A stretch of 21,691 nt of DNA, taken from IMG/VR virus record IMGVR_UViG_3300003690_000168, positions 1 to 21,691 of that record; one strand, given 5' to 3'. The notes beneath the pieces are model-generated. The model saw only the letters and a program-made list of their open reading frames with translations. It was not told the origin of the DNA and made no database searches. The translations under genes and the position numbers were made by a program. Origin of the DNA: a virus. Within the stretch, counting starts at the first letter, position 1, and each line of letters begins with the position of its first letter. Positions 12,464-19,331 of this stretch are shown here, piece after piece.

Positions 12464-14074
12464 ATGGCTGATATTCAAGTTGCGAATACAGACTCTGATC
12501 TGTCTGGCAATACCGTCGTCACCGAGGAGAACGCCTACACGATCACGGGGCTGCACACGTTCAGTCGCAGCACAAATGCCCCGTTTGCGGTGGTCTCCGG
12601 GGCGGCGGTCGTCGCCAATCTCGACGCTGACAAGCTGGACGGACAGACGGGGAGTTACTACCTCGACCCTGGCAATCTCAGTAGCGCGGTCAGTGTCTCC
12701 AAGGGGGGAACCGGCGCAACTTCTCTGACAGATGGGGGGGTCTTGCTCGGCAGTGGCACGGGAGCCATTACGGCCACGGCGGTGCTGGGAGATGGAGTCA
12801 TTCTCATTGGTGACGCCTCGGGCGATCCCGCGACGCTCGATGTCGGCAGTTCCTCGGGGATTACGATTCTCGGCACGGTGGCAACGGGCGTCTGGAACGG
12901 CACCGCTGTAACGGCGGCCTATGGCGGTACGGGCGCGACCTCCTTGACCGATGGTGGCGTCCTGCTCGGGAGCGGCACCGGGGCGGTGACTGCCATGTCG
13001 GTCTTGGCCGACAGCGAGATGATCGTGGGGGACGGGTCGACCGATCCCGTGGCTGAAAGTGGGGCCACTCTCCGTACCAGTATCGGGGTAGGCACCGGAG
13101 ACAGTCCACAATTTACCGGCCTGACGGTGAGCGGCACGGGAGCCTCTGCCCTCGACGTGGGTGGGGGGATCAACGTAGGCACCGGGAATGTGGCGCTGGT
13201 CGGGACTGATGGCAAGATTAACGGGCCACTCTCCTCGACCATCATTGACGACCTTTCTGGAGCTAACCTGACCACGCTGAATGCGTCAAATGTTTCTAGT
13301 GGCACACTGGCCAATGCACGGCTCCCAACGAATATCGATGTCGGTGGGACGCTGGATGTCACCGGCACGGGCACAATGGACGGGAAACTCCTTGTCGGTG
13401 GGTCCAGCGCGCCTACCGATGCGGCGCTCAATATCTTCTCGAATGGGACCGGAGCCGAATTTATCCGTATGCAGAGCGACTCTCCAGAAGATGTCGGTCC
13501 TCGCATAATGTTCAATCACAATTCGGCATCTCCGGCTGTTAACGACCTCGTTGGGCAGTTCGATTTCTATGGGGATGACGCAGGAGGCACAAGCCGTCTC
13601 CTCTGTAGAATCGATATGAAATTCGATGATCCGACTACTGGATCAACGGATTCGTCTATGGTGTTCAAGACGTCGAATAATAGTTCTGGAGGTGCTAATT
13701 CCACTGCCTCCCTGACGGCAGCTGGGGTCTGGACTGATGCTTCAGATGAAGCCGGAAAGGACTATCTCGGCAGCATTACGGATCGCGGATCAACGGGGAC
13801 AGTGCTTGACAGGATTGCCCGACTTGAAACGGGGTGTTACTGCGCGGTCGATCTTCCAGAGGGCAAGACACCGCCGGAATATCACGCGGGGCCGACCGCG
13901 CAACAGATGTGGGCTGAATTTGGGTTAGGGCAAGATCCAGAGACGCACGACCCAGGCCTGGCTCCAAAAGACCTAGCCGCCGTTGCGCTGGCAGGACTCC
14001 AAGAGGTGATTACACAGAATAAACAACTGATAGCGCGGATCGAGGATCTCGAAGCGGCGGCTGACAGTTCCTGA
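12464..14074 (+). CDS. Tail fibre with C-terminal S74-type chaperone, 536 aa
   Basis: The N-terminal part is Gly/Ser/Thr-rich with two long repeats (GGTGATSLTDGGVLLGSGTG at residues 81-100 and 154-173), the typical shaft of a phage fibre. The C-terminal ~110 residues look like a compact intramolecular chaperone of the endosialidase (peptidase S74) type. ASDEAGKD carries the Ser-Asp-x3-Lys signature (Ser427, Asp428, Lys432), followed later by DPGLAPKDLA and a terminal coiled coil (LQEVITQNKQLIARIEDLEAA). In that family the Ser-Lys site cuts the chaperone off once the trimer has folded. If the site is active, cleavage would fall just before Ser427. The fibre is likely the receptor-binding organelle. 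Confidence 0.7.
   Translation: MADIQVANTDSDLSGNTVVTEENAYTITGLHTFSRSTNAPFAVVSGAAVVANLDADKLDGQTGSYYLDPGNLSSAVSVSKGGTGATSLTDGGVLLGSGTGAITATAVLGDGVILIGDASGDPATLDVGSSSGITILGTVATGVWNGTAVTAAYGGTGATSLTDGGVLLGSGTGAVTAMSVLADSEMIVGDGSTDPVAESGATLRTSIGVGTGDSPQFTGLTVSGTGASALDVGGGINVGTGNVALVGTDGKINGPLSSTIIDDLSGANLTTLNASNVSSGTLANARLPTNIDVGGTLDVTGTGTMDGKLLVGGSSAPTDAALNIFSNGTGAEFIRMQSDSPEDVGPRIMFNHNSASPAVNDLVGQFDFYGDDAGGTSRLLCRIDMKFDDPTTGSTDSSMVFKTSNNSSGGANSTASLTAAGVWTDASDEAGKDYLGSITDRGSTGTVLDRIARLETGCYCAVDLPEGKTPPEYHAGPTAQQMWAEFGLGQDPETHDPGLAPKDLAAVALAGLQEVITQNKQLIARIEDLEAAADSS
12704..12988 (+). repeat. Two diverged copies of a fibre repeat unit
   Basis: Copy 1 (12704-12769) and copy 2 (12923-12988) encode nearly identical 22-residue stretches starting GGTGATSLTDGG, separated by 219 bases. 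The DNA differs at many third positions while the protein is conserved, so selection acts on the amino acids and the duplication is old. Confidence 0.7.
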
Positions 14075-14098
14075 TCGCACCGGAACGAGGGGACCGAG

Positions 14099-15658
14099 AT
14101 GCCGTACCCCATCCAGACTCAAGTCTTTTCCGTCTTTCTCGGCACCCAGGAAGGGATTCATTCCGTCGCGTTACCCGCGATTTATTCCTCTAGCGGCAGT
14201 CGGAATCTCTGGATTGACAAACTCGGCCGCGCCAAGAAAATCCACGGCTACGCCAAGCAGAATAGCTCGGCGATCACCACAAATACCGGCGGCAGCGCCA
14301 CACGGCTCCGGTCGCTCCGTGCCTATCGTCAGACAGGGGCAAGTTTCACACGCCAGTTGATGGGCCTCTTCGATGATGGATCGAATGAGTGCGAACTCTG
14401 GTACAGCACCAACGATGGGGTCGGATGGACGTTTATTGTTGATTTCGGAGCCAGTTCAGTGGGGTCAGTTCCCGACTTCGCGCAAGTGGACAACACCCTG
14501 TTCTTTGCGAACGGTGTAGTTGCGCCGAGGTCGTGGAACGGGAGCACGCTGTCCACGGCCGGTGCCACCGGGAAGTCCCCCACGATTACCGCTGCGGTCA
14601 ATACCACGACCGGTCAGTTGAACGGCTCCCATACCTGGAAAATGGTCAGCGTGGATGCTGCGGAAGCGCGGTCTGCCGGATCGGTGACCTCGAACGTGAT
14701 TCAACTCCAGGATGAGCAGGCCGATCTCTCCTGGACGGCGGACTCGGACACCGATATCACGGGCTACGAGTTGTATCGGACCACCGGAACCGGCACGAAT
14801 TACTACTTCGTCACGTTTATCGACGGGCGCACGACCACGAGCTACACCGATAATGCGTCCGACCTCGACATTCTCGAACACCGCCTTCTCGAGGAGCACG
14901 GCGATGCCCCAGCCACCGGCAGTTACTTTTGTGAGCCACATAAACAGCGGCTCTGGTGGGGACGCACCGACACGAATCCTCGACGTGTGTTTTGGAGCGA
15001 TCCAGGACTTCCCGATCAGGTGGGCGCGTATAACTACCTGGACTTCACCGATCAAAGTTCCGTGGGGGACGTTATCACCGGGATCGTGGGAAATTTCGAG
15101 GGAATGCTGGTCGTGTTCCTTGAACGATCCATCTGGACCGTCAGCGGCACCGGCCAAATAGTCTCCGACATCATGGACTGGGTCCGCACCAAGTCCAACG
15201 CGGTGATTGGGGCCGTCTCTCACCGGGCGGTCGTGCGGGTGCCGGCCGGAGCGGTTTACACCGATGCGTCTGGAACGCAGGTGACGACGAGTCGGGTCAT
15301 GCTGGGCTATTTCACGCCCCTGGGGGACATCCGGTTGTTCGACGGGAACAACGACATCGTGATTTCCACCCCCGTGAAGGAGACGCTGAAGACGTTCCTC
15401 TACGCCCAGATTGACAAGATCCACGTCACGCACGACATTGAAAACGGGCATGTCGTCTGGTTCTGGCCTGGTCCGACCACTGCTGGCGATGATGCGGAGT
15501 GCAATCAGGCGGTGGTCTGGAACTACCGGTGGGGCGTCTGGTATGTGTGGCCAGATATGCCGATGTCGGCCTCGACCACGGTGGACACGGCCACGGACAC
15601 GCAGATCATCGGCCCAGACGTCCAAGGGTGGGTTCTGCTACAAGTTTTTCAGCGGTGA
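14099..15658 (+). CDS. Tail (nozzle-like) protein with FN3 domain, N-terminal part; frame broken
   Basis: GAGGGG precedes ATG 14099. The 519 residues before the TGA read like a podovirus tail-tube/nozzle protein. An N-terminal beta-rich region leads to a fibronectin type III-like domain at about residues 160-255 (ADLSWTADSDTDITGYELYR ... SYTDNASD). A long beta-propeller-like part then includes LWWGRTDTNPRRVFWSD and ends HVVWFWPGP ... YRWGVWYVWPDMP. Normal length would be ~670 aa. The last nine residues before the stop (VLLQVFQR) look unnatural, and the frame one base over continues the protein. This is either a programmed +1 event, a sequencing or assembly indel, or a real mutation. Confidence 0.7.
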   Translation: MPYPIQTQVFSVFLGTQEGIHSVALPAIYSSSGSRNLWIDKLGRAKKIHGYAKQNSSAITTNTGGSATRLRSLRAYRQTGASFTRQLMGLFDDGSNECELWYSTNDGVGWTFIVDFGASSVGSVPDFAQVDNTLFFANGVVAPRSWNGSTLSTAGATGKSPTITAAVNTTTGQLNGSHTWKMVSVDAAEARSAGSVTSNVIQLQDEQADLSWTADSDTDITGYELYRTTGTGTNYYFVTFIDGRTTTSYTDNASDLDILEHRLLEEHGDAPATGSYFCEPHKQRLWWGRTDTNPRRVFWSDPGLPDQVGAYNYLDFTDQSSVGDVITGIVGNFEGMLVVFLERSIWTVSGTGQIVSDIMDWVRTKSNAVIGAVSHRAVVRVPAGAVYTDASGTQVTTSRVMLGYFTPLGDIRLFDGNNDIVISTPVKETLKTFLYAQIDKIHVTHDIENGHVVWFWPGPTTAGDDAECNQAVVWNYRWGVWYVWPDMPMSASTTVDTATDTQIIGPDVQGWVLLQVFQR

Positions 15659-16106
15659 CAGTTTCGATGGGTCGAATATCCCAACACGCTGGATGACGAA
15701 GGTGATCTACGGAACGGACGACTCGTGGAATGTCCGGGCACCGCAGACATTGATGTCGTATATCAAGCGGTTTCGCTGGCTGGATATCATCGCCGAGGCT
15801 GATTCCGACGTGACGCTGACGATCGAGTGGATGTCCGGGAATTCCTCCGATGAGTCTGTGAGTCGTGGTGCCGCATCTCGGTCGATCGAGCCGCTTGGGC
15901 TACAGATCATCACGGCTGATGGGAACGGTGTTGACACCGACGACGGCTCGAATATCACGGTGGCCCTCTACAGCGTGCAGAAGATCATCAACATGGAGGG
16001 GACCAACGGGGACTTCATCCAGGATGTGGGCTGCCGGATTCGGATCAGTGATGACGCTTCCGATGGCATCGAGGCGATTGCAGTAATGGTCTGGAGACTG
16101 AGATGA
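15636..16106 (+). CDS. Tail protein, C-terminal part in the +1 frame
   Basis: From about 15636 this frame gives CYKFFSGDSFDGSNIPTRW and then 130 further beta-rich residues to TGA at 16106 (...AIAVMVWRLR). There is no good ribosome site or start codon near the break; the first in-frame ATG is well inside (MTKVIYG). It is the natural continuation of the protein beginning at 14099. Joined by a one-base shift, the two make about 668 aa. Removing one T at 15633-15634 (or one from the T5 run at 15645-15649) would restore a single frame. The 3' end overlaps the next ORF by four bases (ATGA). Confidence 0.65.
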   Translation, partial: CYKFFSGDSFDGSNIPTRWMTKVIYGTDDSWNVRAPQTLMSYIKRFRWLDIIAEADSDVTLTIEWMSGNSSDESVSRGAASRSIEPLGLQIITADGNGVDTDDGSNITVALYSVQKIINMEGTNGDFIQDVGCRIRISDDASDGIEAIAVMVWRLR

Positions 16107-16192
16107 ATTGGAATATCTTCACTCAATCAGATGCGGTGGAGATGGTCCTCACGGTGATTGTCGGTATTCTCATGGTGATTTCGTGCCTCTAG
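16103..16192 (+). CDS. Tiny single-pass membrane protein, 29 aa
   Basis: ATG 16103 overlaps the tail-protein stop (ATGA), with GGAG seven bases upstream. After ten polar residues, the chain is one hydrophobic segment (VEMVLTVIVGILMVISCL), long enough to cross a membrane. It overlaps the following membrane-anchored ORF by ten bases. Overlapping small membrane proteins are typical of phage lysis genes (holin/antiholin or spanin pairs), but no endolysin is nearby in the window, so a lysis role is only a suggestion. Confidence 0.5.
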   Translation: MNWNIFTQSDAVEMVLTVIVGILMVISCL

Positions 16193-16434
16193 ATCCACAA
16201 TGGATCTCTCTCGGCCTCTTAGCATTGCTCCTCGTATCCCAGATTGGTCGGTGGTCGAAGCGGGCCGAGGAGAAAACTGGTCTCGATAGCATCCGCGTGC
16301 GCTTGGATCCGGTCTTTATTTCGAGGGAACTCTACGAGTCTGAGTTGTCTGCTGTGGTCGAAAGAATCCACCGCCTTGAAAGGAAGGTTGGGATCGACAA
16401 CGGCCCGGACAACAAGCAGCATCTTCAGCGGTGA
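16183..16434 (+). CDS. Membrane-anchored coiled-coil protein, 83 aa
   Basis: The likely start is GTG 16183. Extending upstream to a TTG at 16108 would add an unnatural, polar N-terminus, and GTG fits the overlap style. Residues 6-21 (QWISLGLLALLLVSQI) are a transmembrane helix, followed by positive residues (RWSKR), which would place the C-terminus in the cytoplasm. A predicted coiled coil (YESELSAVVERIHRLERKVG) follows. It resembles holin-like or membrane-associated phage proteins rather than a periplasmic spanin. It shares its 5' end with the 29-aa membrane ORF. Confidence 0.5.
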   Translation: MPLDPQWISLGLLALLLVSQIGRWSKRAEEKTGLDSIRVRLDPVFISRELYESELSAVVERIHRLERKVGIDNGPDNKQHLQR

Positions 16435-16444
16435 GGCAGCAGTA

Positions 16445-16648
16445 ATGGCCGAGAAGTGGATTCAGAAGATGAAGGAAGGGCCGAATTTCAAGGCCGGGTC
16501 CTTCTCCAAGCAGGCCAAGCGTGCGGGGAAGAGCACGCCTGAATTTGCCCGTTCGGTGCTGGCCCCAGGGTCGGATGCGACGAAGAAAACGCGCCGCAGG
16601 GCCGCTTTAGCCCAGACGTTCGGGAAATTACGTCGCCGAAAGGCGTAG
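16445..16648 (+). CDS. Small basic protein, 67 aa
   Basis: Starts MAEKWIQKMKEGPNFKAGS and is rich in Lys/Arg, ending GKLRRRKA. Small phage proteins beginning 'KWIQKA' with the same basic, helical pattern are widespread in environmental phages and have no known function. GAGG lies about nine bases upstream of ATG 16445. The next ORF starts three bases after its stop. It is probably nucleic-acid binding or virion associated. Confidence 0.6.
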   Translation: MAEKWIQKMKEGPNFKAGSFSKQAKRAGKSTPEFARSVLAPGSDATKKTRRRAALAQTFGKLRRRKA

Positions 16649-16651
16649 ATC

Positions 16652-17341
16652 GTGGCTAAACGTCGTTCGATTATTCAGATTCAACCGCAGCCCCGTTTCG
16701 AGGACACCGATACGAGTGTCTTTGATGGCTGGCTGGAGTCCGTGCTTAAAACGGGTAAACGTAGCGTCAATACGGCAGCGGATTTCTTCTTGGGGGGCAC
16801 ACCAGAAGAGCAAGCGCAGATTGGGTTGGAATCTATCTTTGGGATGGCGTCTCCGGTGGGGATGGCAGTCGAGAATTTCACACCAGCGTTAATGAGACGA
16901 CTAACGAAGAGATCGACAGGACCAAAAGATAAAAAGGTGAGTGCTGAAATACGGAGAATCTTTAGTGAATTGGGTGATTTTGGATACGATGAGTGGGAGG
17001 CTCCAGCGGTTAGAGGGGCAATTCTCAAAGATCCTAAATGGAGAGAAAATTGGGACATACGAGGATTCGAGCCAGAAGCTGATGCCATTGATGTGTGGAG
17101 AAACTGGCGTCAACTGAACCCCAACTGGGCTCCACCAGATCCGCTAAAAGCGGCGTGGGAGGAGATAAAGAAGAACATCTTGAGTGCCAAGAGAGCAGAG
17201 GATCTTGCGAAAAAAGCAGCCACTGATCTTGAAGCGAAAACTAGGCGTCAGGCCATGGGTGTCGTTCGTAGAAAACCGAATTCTCCACAATGGCCGAGCA
17301 TTGATCGGTGGAAAAATATAATTGAGGACTATCGTAAATAA
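16652..17341 (+). CDS. Hypothetical protein, 229 aa, AT-rich C-terminal half
   Basis: GTG 16652 opens a frame whose first ~75 residues use the GC-rich codons of the neighbours (FFLGGTPEEQAQIGLESIFGMASPVGMAVE). The remainder, from about 16890, is distinctly A-rich. A hand count of 17041-17100 gives 29 G/C of 60, against obviously higher values in flanking genes. The C-terminal half is a charged helical region with four Trp in ~60 residues (DEWEAPAVRGAILKDPKWRENWDI). No domain is recognised. The compositional break suggests a fused or exchanged C-terminal segment. Confidence 0.5.
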   Translation: MAKRRSIIQIQPQPRFEDTDTSVFDGWLESVLKTGKRSVNTAADFFLGGTPEEQAQIGLESIFGMASPVGMAVENFTPALMRRLTKRSTGPKDKKVSAEIRRIFSELGDFGYDEWEAPAVRGAILKDPKWRENWDIRGFEPEADAIDVWRNWRQLNPNWAPPDPLKAAWEEIKKNILSAKRAEDLAKKAATDLEAKTRRQAMGVVRRKPNSPQWPSIDRWKNIIEDYRK

Positions 17342-17875
17342 ATGGCCCGCTCTAACATCCCGCTGGATTTCCCGCCCCCCGACTTTGCGCGGATCCGGGA
17401 GGAATCTGGCTCGGTCACGGAACAGGCCGTCCGGTCGCTCTATTTCTCCTCCCTGGACACCAGACGCCGGCTCCAGCGGATTCAGAAGGAACTCGGCTGG
17501 TACAACATGCCGTTTGACGCCGACAACTTTACCGCCAACTCCGGGACGTGGACCGTGGCGAGCGCCGACCAGAAACTGCTGCGTTTCATTAAAGTCGGCC
17601 AGTTCATGACCATCAATCTGTTCCTCGAGGACACGAGCACCAGCAGCGGCATGGGGAACGAACTCAGGATTCAGATTCCGCGCGGCATCAAGGCGTCCTC
17701 GACGCTCTTCACCGGCCCGCTCACGATTCGGGGCTCTGTTGACACGGAGGGGTACATGACCACCGGGGGCACCGACAAGCTGTATTGCTACCGGACGGAC
17801 CATGCGGCGTGGCCGTCGAGCATCACGGATAACGTCGATATTCGGGGGGTCATCAGTTTCCAAGCGGCCCAGTGA
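17342..17875 (+). CDS. Beta-rich tail-associated protein, 177 aa
   Basis: Starts directly after the preceding stop. The second half has the pattern FTANSGTWTVASADQKLLRFIKVGQFMTINLFLEDTSTSS..., then LRIQIPRGIKA and ...VDIRGVISFQAAQ. I have seen this recur in small phage structural proteins that form a beta-sandwich and are encoded among tail and accessory genes. It may be a tail or receptor-binding accessory. No catalytic residues are apparent. The function is not established. Confidence 0.6.
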   Translation: MARSNIPLDFPPPDFARIREESGSVTEQAVRSLYFSSLDTRRRLQRIQKELGWYNMPFDADNFTANSGTWTVASADQKLLRFIKVGQFMTINLFLEDTSTSSGMGNELRIQIPRGIKASSTLFTGPLTIRGSVDTEGYMTTGGTDKLYCYRTDHAAWPSSITDNVDIRGVISFQAAQ

Positions 17876-17885
17876 TATACTCGAA

Positions 17886-18341
17886 ATGGCTGAGATTAGC
17901 TTTCGACCGTTTGATGCCGAGGATCCGTCGCGTGTGGTGGCGTGGTATCGGGGAGATCGTGAAGGCTTCAGTTCGTTCATGGGTACGGACATCCCCGATG
18001 AATTCACCTGCACGCTGTCACTGAACACGATCCTCCAGGGAAACGCCGAGGGGCGGGGTGTCTTTCGGATGGCCGACCGTGGCGACGACACCATCGGGTT
18101 CGTCGGTCTCAGCAACGTGACGCCGGATCGGAAGTATGGGCAGCCCCATTTATATGTGGCCAAGGACCATCGGCGGTATAGCTTTCGGGTGGGTCGCGCA
18201 GCCGAGGAACTGGCGAAGGAGCTGGGTCTCAGGTATTTCATGATTACAGTGGAGTACGACAATCACCGTGCGATCTCGTTCGCAAAACGTATGGGCTACG
18301 AGGAGATCCAGCGAACGTCCTTCATGAAGGAGTTGCAGTAA
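17886..18341 (+). CDS. GNAT-family N-acetyltransferase, 151 aa
   Basis: ATG 17886 gives MAEISFRPFDAEDPSRVVAWYRGD, the usual opening strand/helix of the GNAT fold. Residues ~80-145 carry the acetyl-CoA motif region: IGFVGLSNV, then LYVAKDHRRYSFRVGRAAEELAKE (R-x5-VGRAA in place of the usual Q/RxxGxG/A), then LRYFMITVEYDNHRAISFAKRMGYEEI. That is the typical end with Asn and 'A..F..k.GY'. The substrate is unknown. Phage-encoded GNATs can modify host proteins or virion components. The gene overlaps its downstream neighbour by one base (TAATG) and sits in the late, structural part, which is unusual for a host-directed enzyme. Confidence 0.8.
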   Translation: MAEISFRPFDAEDPSRVVAWYRGDREGFSSFMGTDIPDEFTCTLSLNTILQGNAEGRGVFRMADRGDDTIGFVGLSNVTPDRKYGQPHLYVAKDHRRYSFRVGRAAEELAKELGLRYFMITVEYDNHRAISFAKRMGYEEIQRTSFMKELQ

Positions 18342-18949
18342 TGCAAAGTGCAGGCCTTTGGGCTCCAATGTTGGCTGGAGCGATTGGCGGTTTCTTCAAG
18401 GGTGGTCCAGGAGAAAAGGCTGCCGGGTTCCCTGGAGAAAAATATGGTTTCACCACAGATGCGCCGTCCGATAGGGACCCGCTTGCGATGGGACTCATGC
18501 GGGAGGGCCTGGGTGATTTACGTCGTTTGGCTGCCAAAACTACCCAGTTCATGACGCAGCCAGTCGTGCTCCCGAGCGCCGAGGTGCAGCCTCTTCCGAT
18601 GTTCAAGGGCGGCGGCATGTTTCTCGATGTGGGGGCACCGACGCTGGATGTCGCAACGAGATTCCCCGAGGTTCTGTGGCGACCTGGCGTAAATTGGGGC
18701 GTCAGAAAAGGCACAGGACCGGAACCCACGCCATTTTATGAAGGGGCAGGGAGAGACGTGCATCGGCTCTCCCCTCCACCGAGACTTCGCCCGGAACAGT
18801 TCCCAAAGTTTGGCGCTGGATACGGGGGGATGCAAGAGATGCAGAATGCGCTTGCACTCGTCGGGATTCCCCTTGAGGCCCAAGAGGCACGCACGGCCGA
18901 CATAGTCTCTTCCACCGCCCGGAAGAGTCTGCCGTACTACGAAGTATAG
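18341..18949 (+). CDS. Hypothetical protein with glycine-zipper N-terminus, 202 aa
   Basis: ATG overlaps the GNAT stop. The N-terminus MQSAGLWAPMLAGAIGGFFKGG is a short hydrophobic, glycine-zipper-like stretch that could associate with membranes. The rest is Pro/Gly-rich with segments such as PTLDVATRFPEVLWRPGVNWGVRKG. No domain is recognised. In podoviruses, genes in this area often encode internal virion or ejection proteins, and the N-terminus is compatible with that. A 5-bp hairpin (AGCCG/CGGCT, 18948-18960) overlaps its stop. Confidence 0.45.
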   Translation: MQSAGLWAPMLAGAIGGFFKGGPGEKAAGFPGEKYGFTTDAPSDRDPLAMGLMREGLGDLRRLAAKTTQFMTQPVVLPSAEVQPLPMFKGGGMFLDVGAPTLDVATRFPEVLWRPGVNWGVRKGTGPEPTPFYEGAGRDVHRLSPPPRLRPEQFPKFGAGYGGMQEMQNALALVGIPLEAQEARTADIVSSTARKSLPYYEV

Positions 18950-18971
18950 CCGCTACGGCTAGGCGACGATC

Positions 18972-19331
18972 ATGCCTTTCAATCCAAAGACCGGCGTCTA
19001 CGAGCCTGATTGGACCGGCACGTCCACGGACGAGTTCGACATTCCAGGCCCCATTGCGGACTGGCTGCCGCCACCCATCCCTCCTTGGTCGGCTTCGTCC
19101 GGGTATCCGAACGCTCCAGATCCGTTTGGGATACCGATCCCGACAGAACGGATTGACGCGCCACCTGATCCTTTCGTTCCGCAAGGATGGCCGCAGGATC
19201 CAAGACTCCCTGACCCTCGCCGTATGCCTTTCCCAGGGGGCGATCCCTACGACGAACCTATGCACGGAGACCCGGGATACCGAGAGACGCATGGCCGGAA
19301 GAGAAGGTCCGACGGCCCAGGAGATCTGTGA
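18972..19331 (+). CDS. Pro-rich hypothetical protein, 119 aa
   Basis: ATG 18972 opens a proline-, aspartate- and glycine-rich chain (PADWLPPPIPPW-type segments, then PDPFGIPIPTERIDAPPDPFVP) with no Cys, signal or membrane helix. It looks disordered or extended. Its last 41 bases overlap the start of the next gene in another frame. No family is recognised. It is probably a virion or linker protein by its position between structural ORFs. Confidence 0.45.
   Translation: MPFNPKTGVYEPDWTGTSTDEFDIPGPIADWLPPPIPPWSASSGYPNAPDPFGIPIPTERIDAPPDPFVPQGWPQDPRLPDPRRMPFPGGDPYDEPMHGDPGYRETHGRKRRSDGPGDL

Noticed and set aside
19054-19290. 79-codon N-terminal extension of the 600-aa protein
   Set aside because: It overlaps the 119-aa ORF, and its translation is Arg/Leu-rich noise. 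ATG 19291 gives a protein beginning with the Cys motif.
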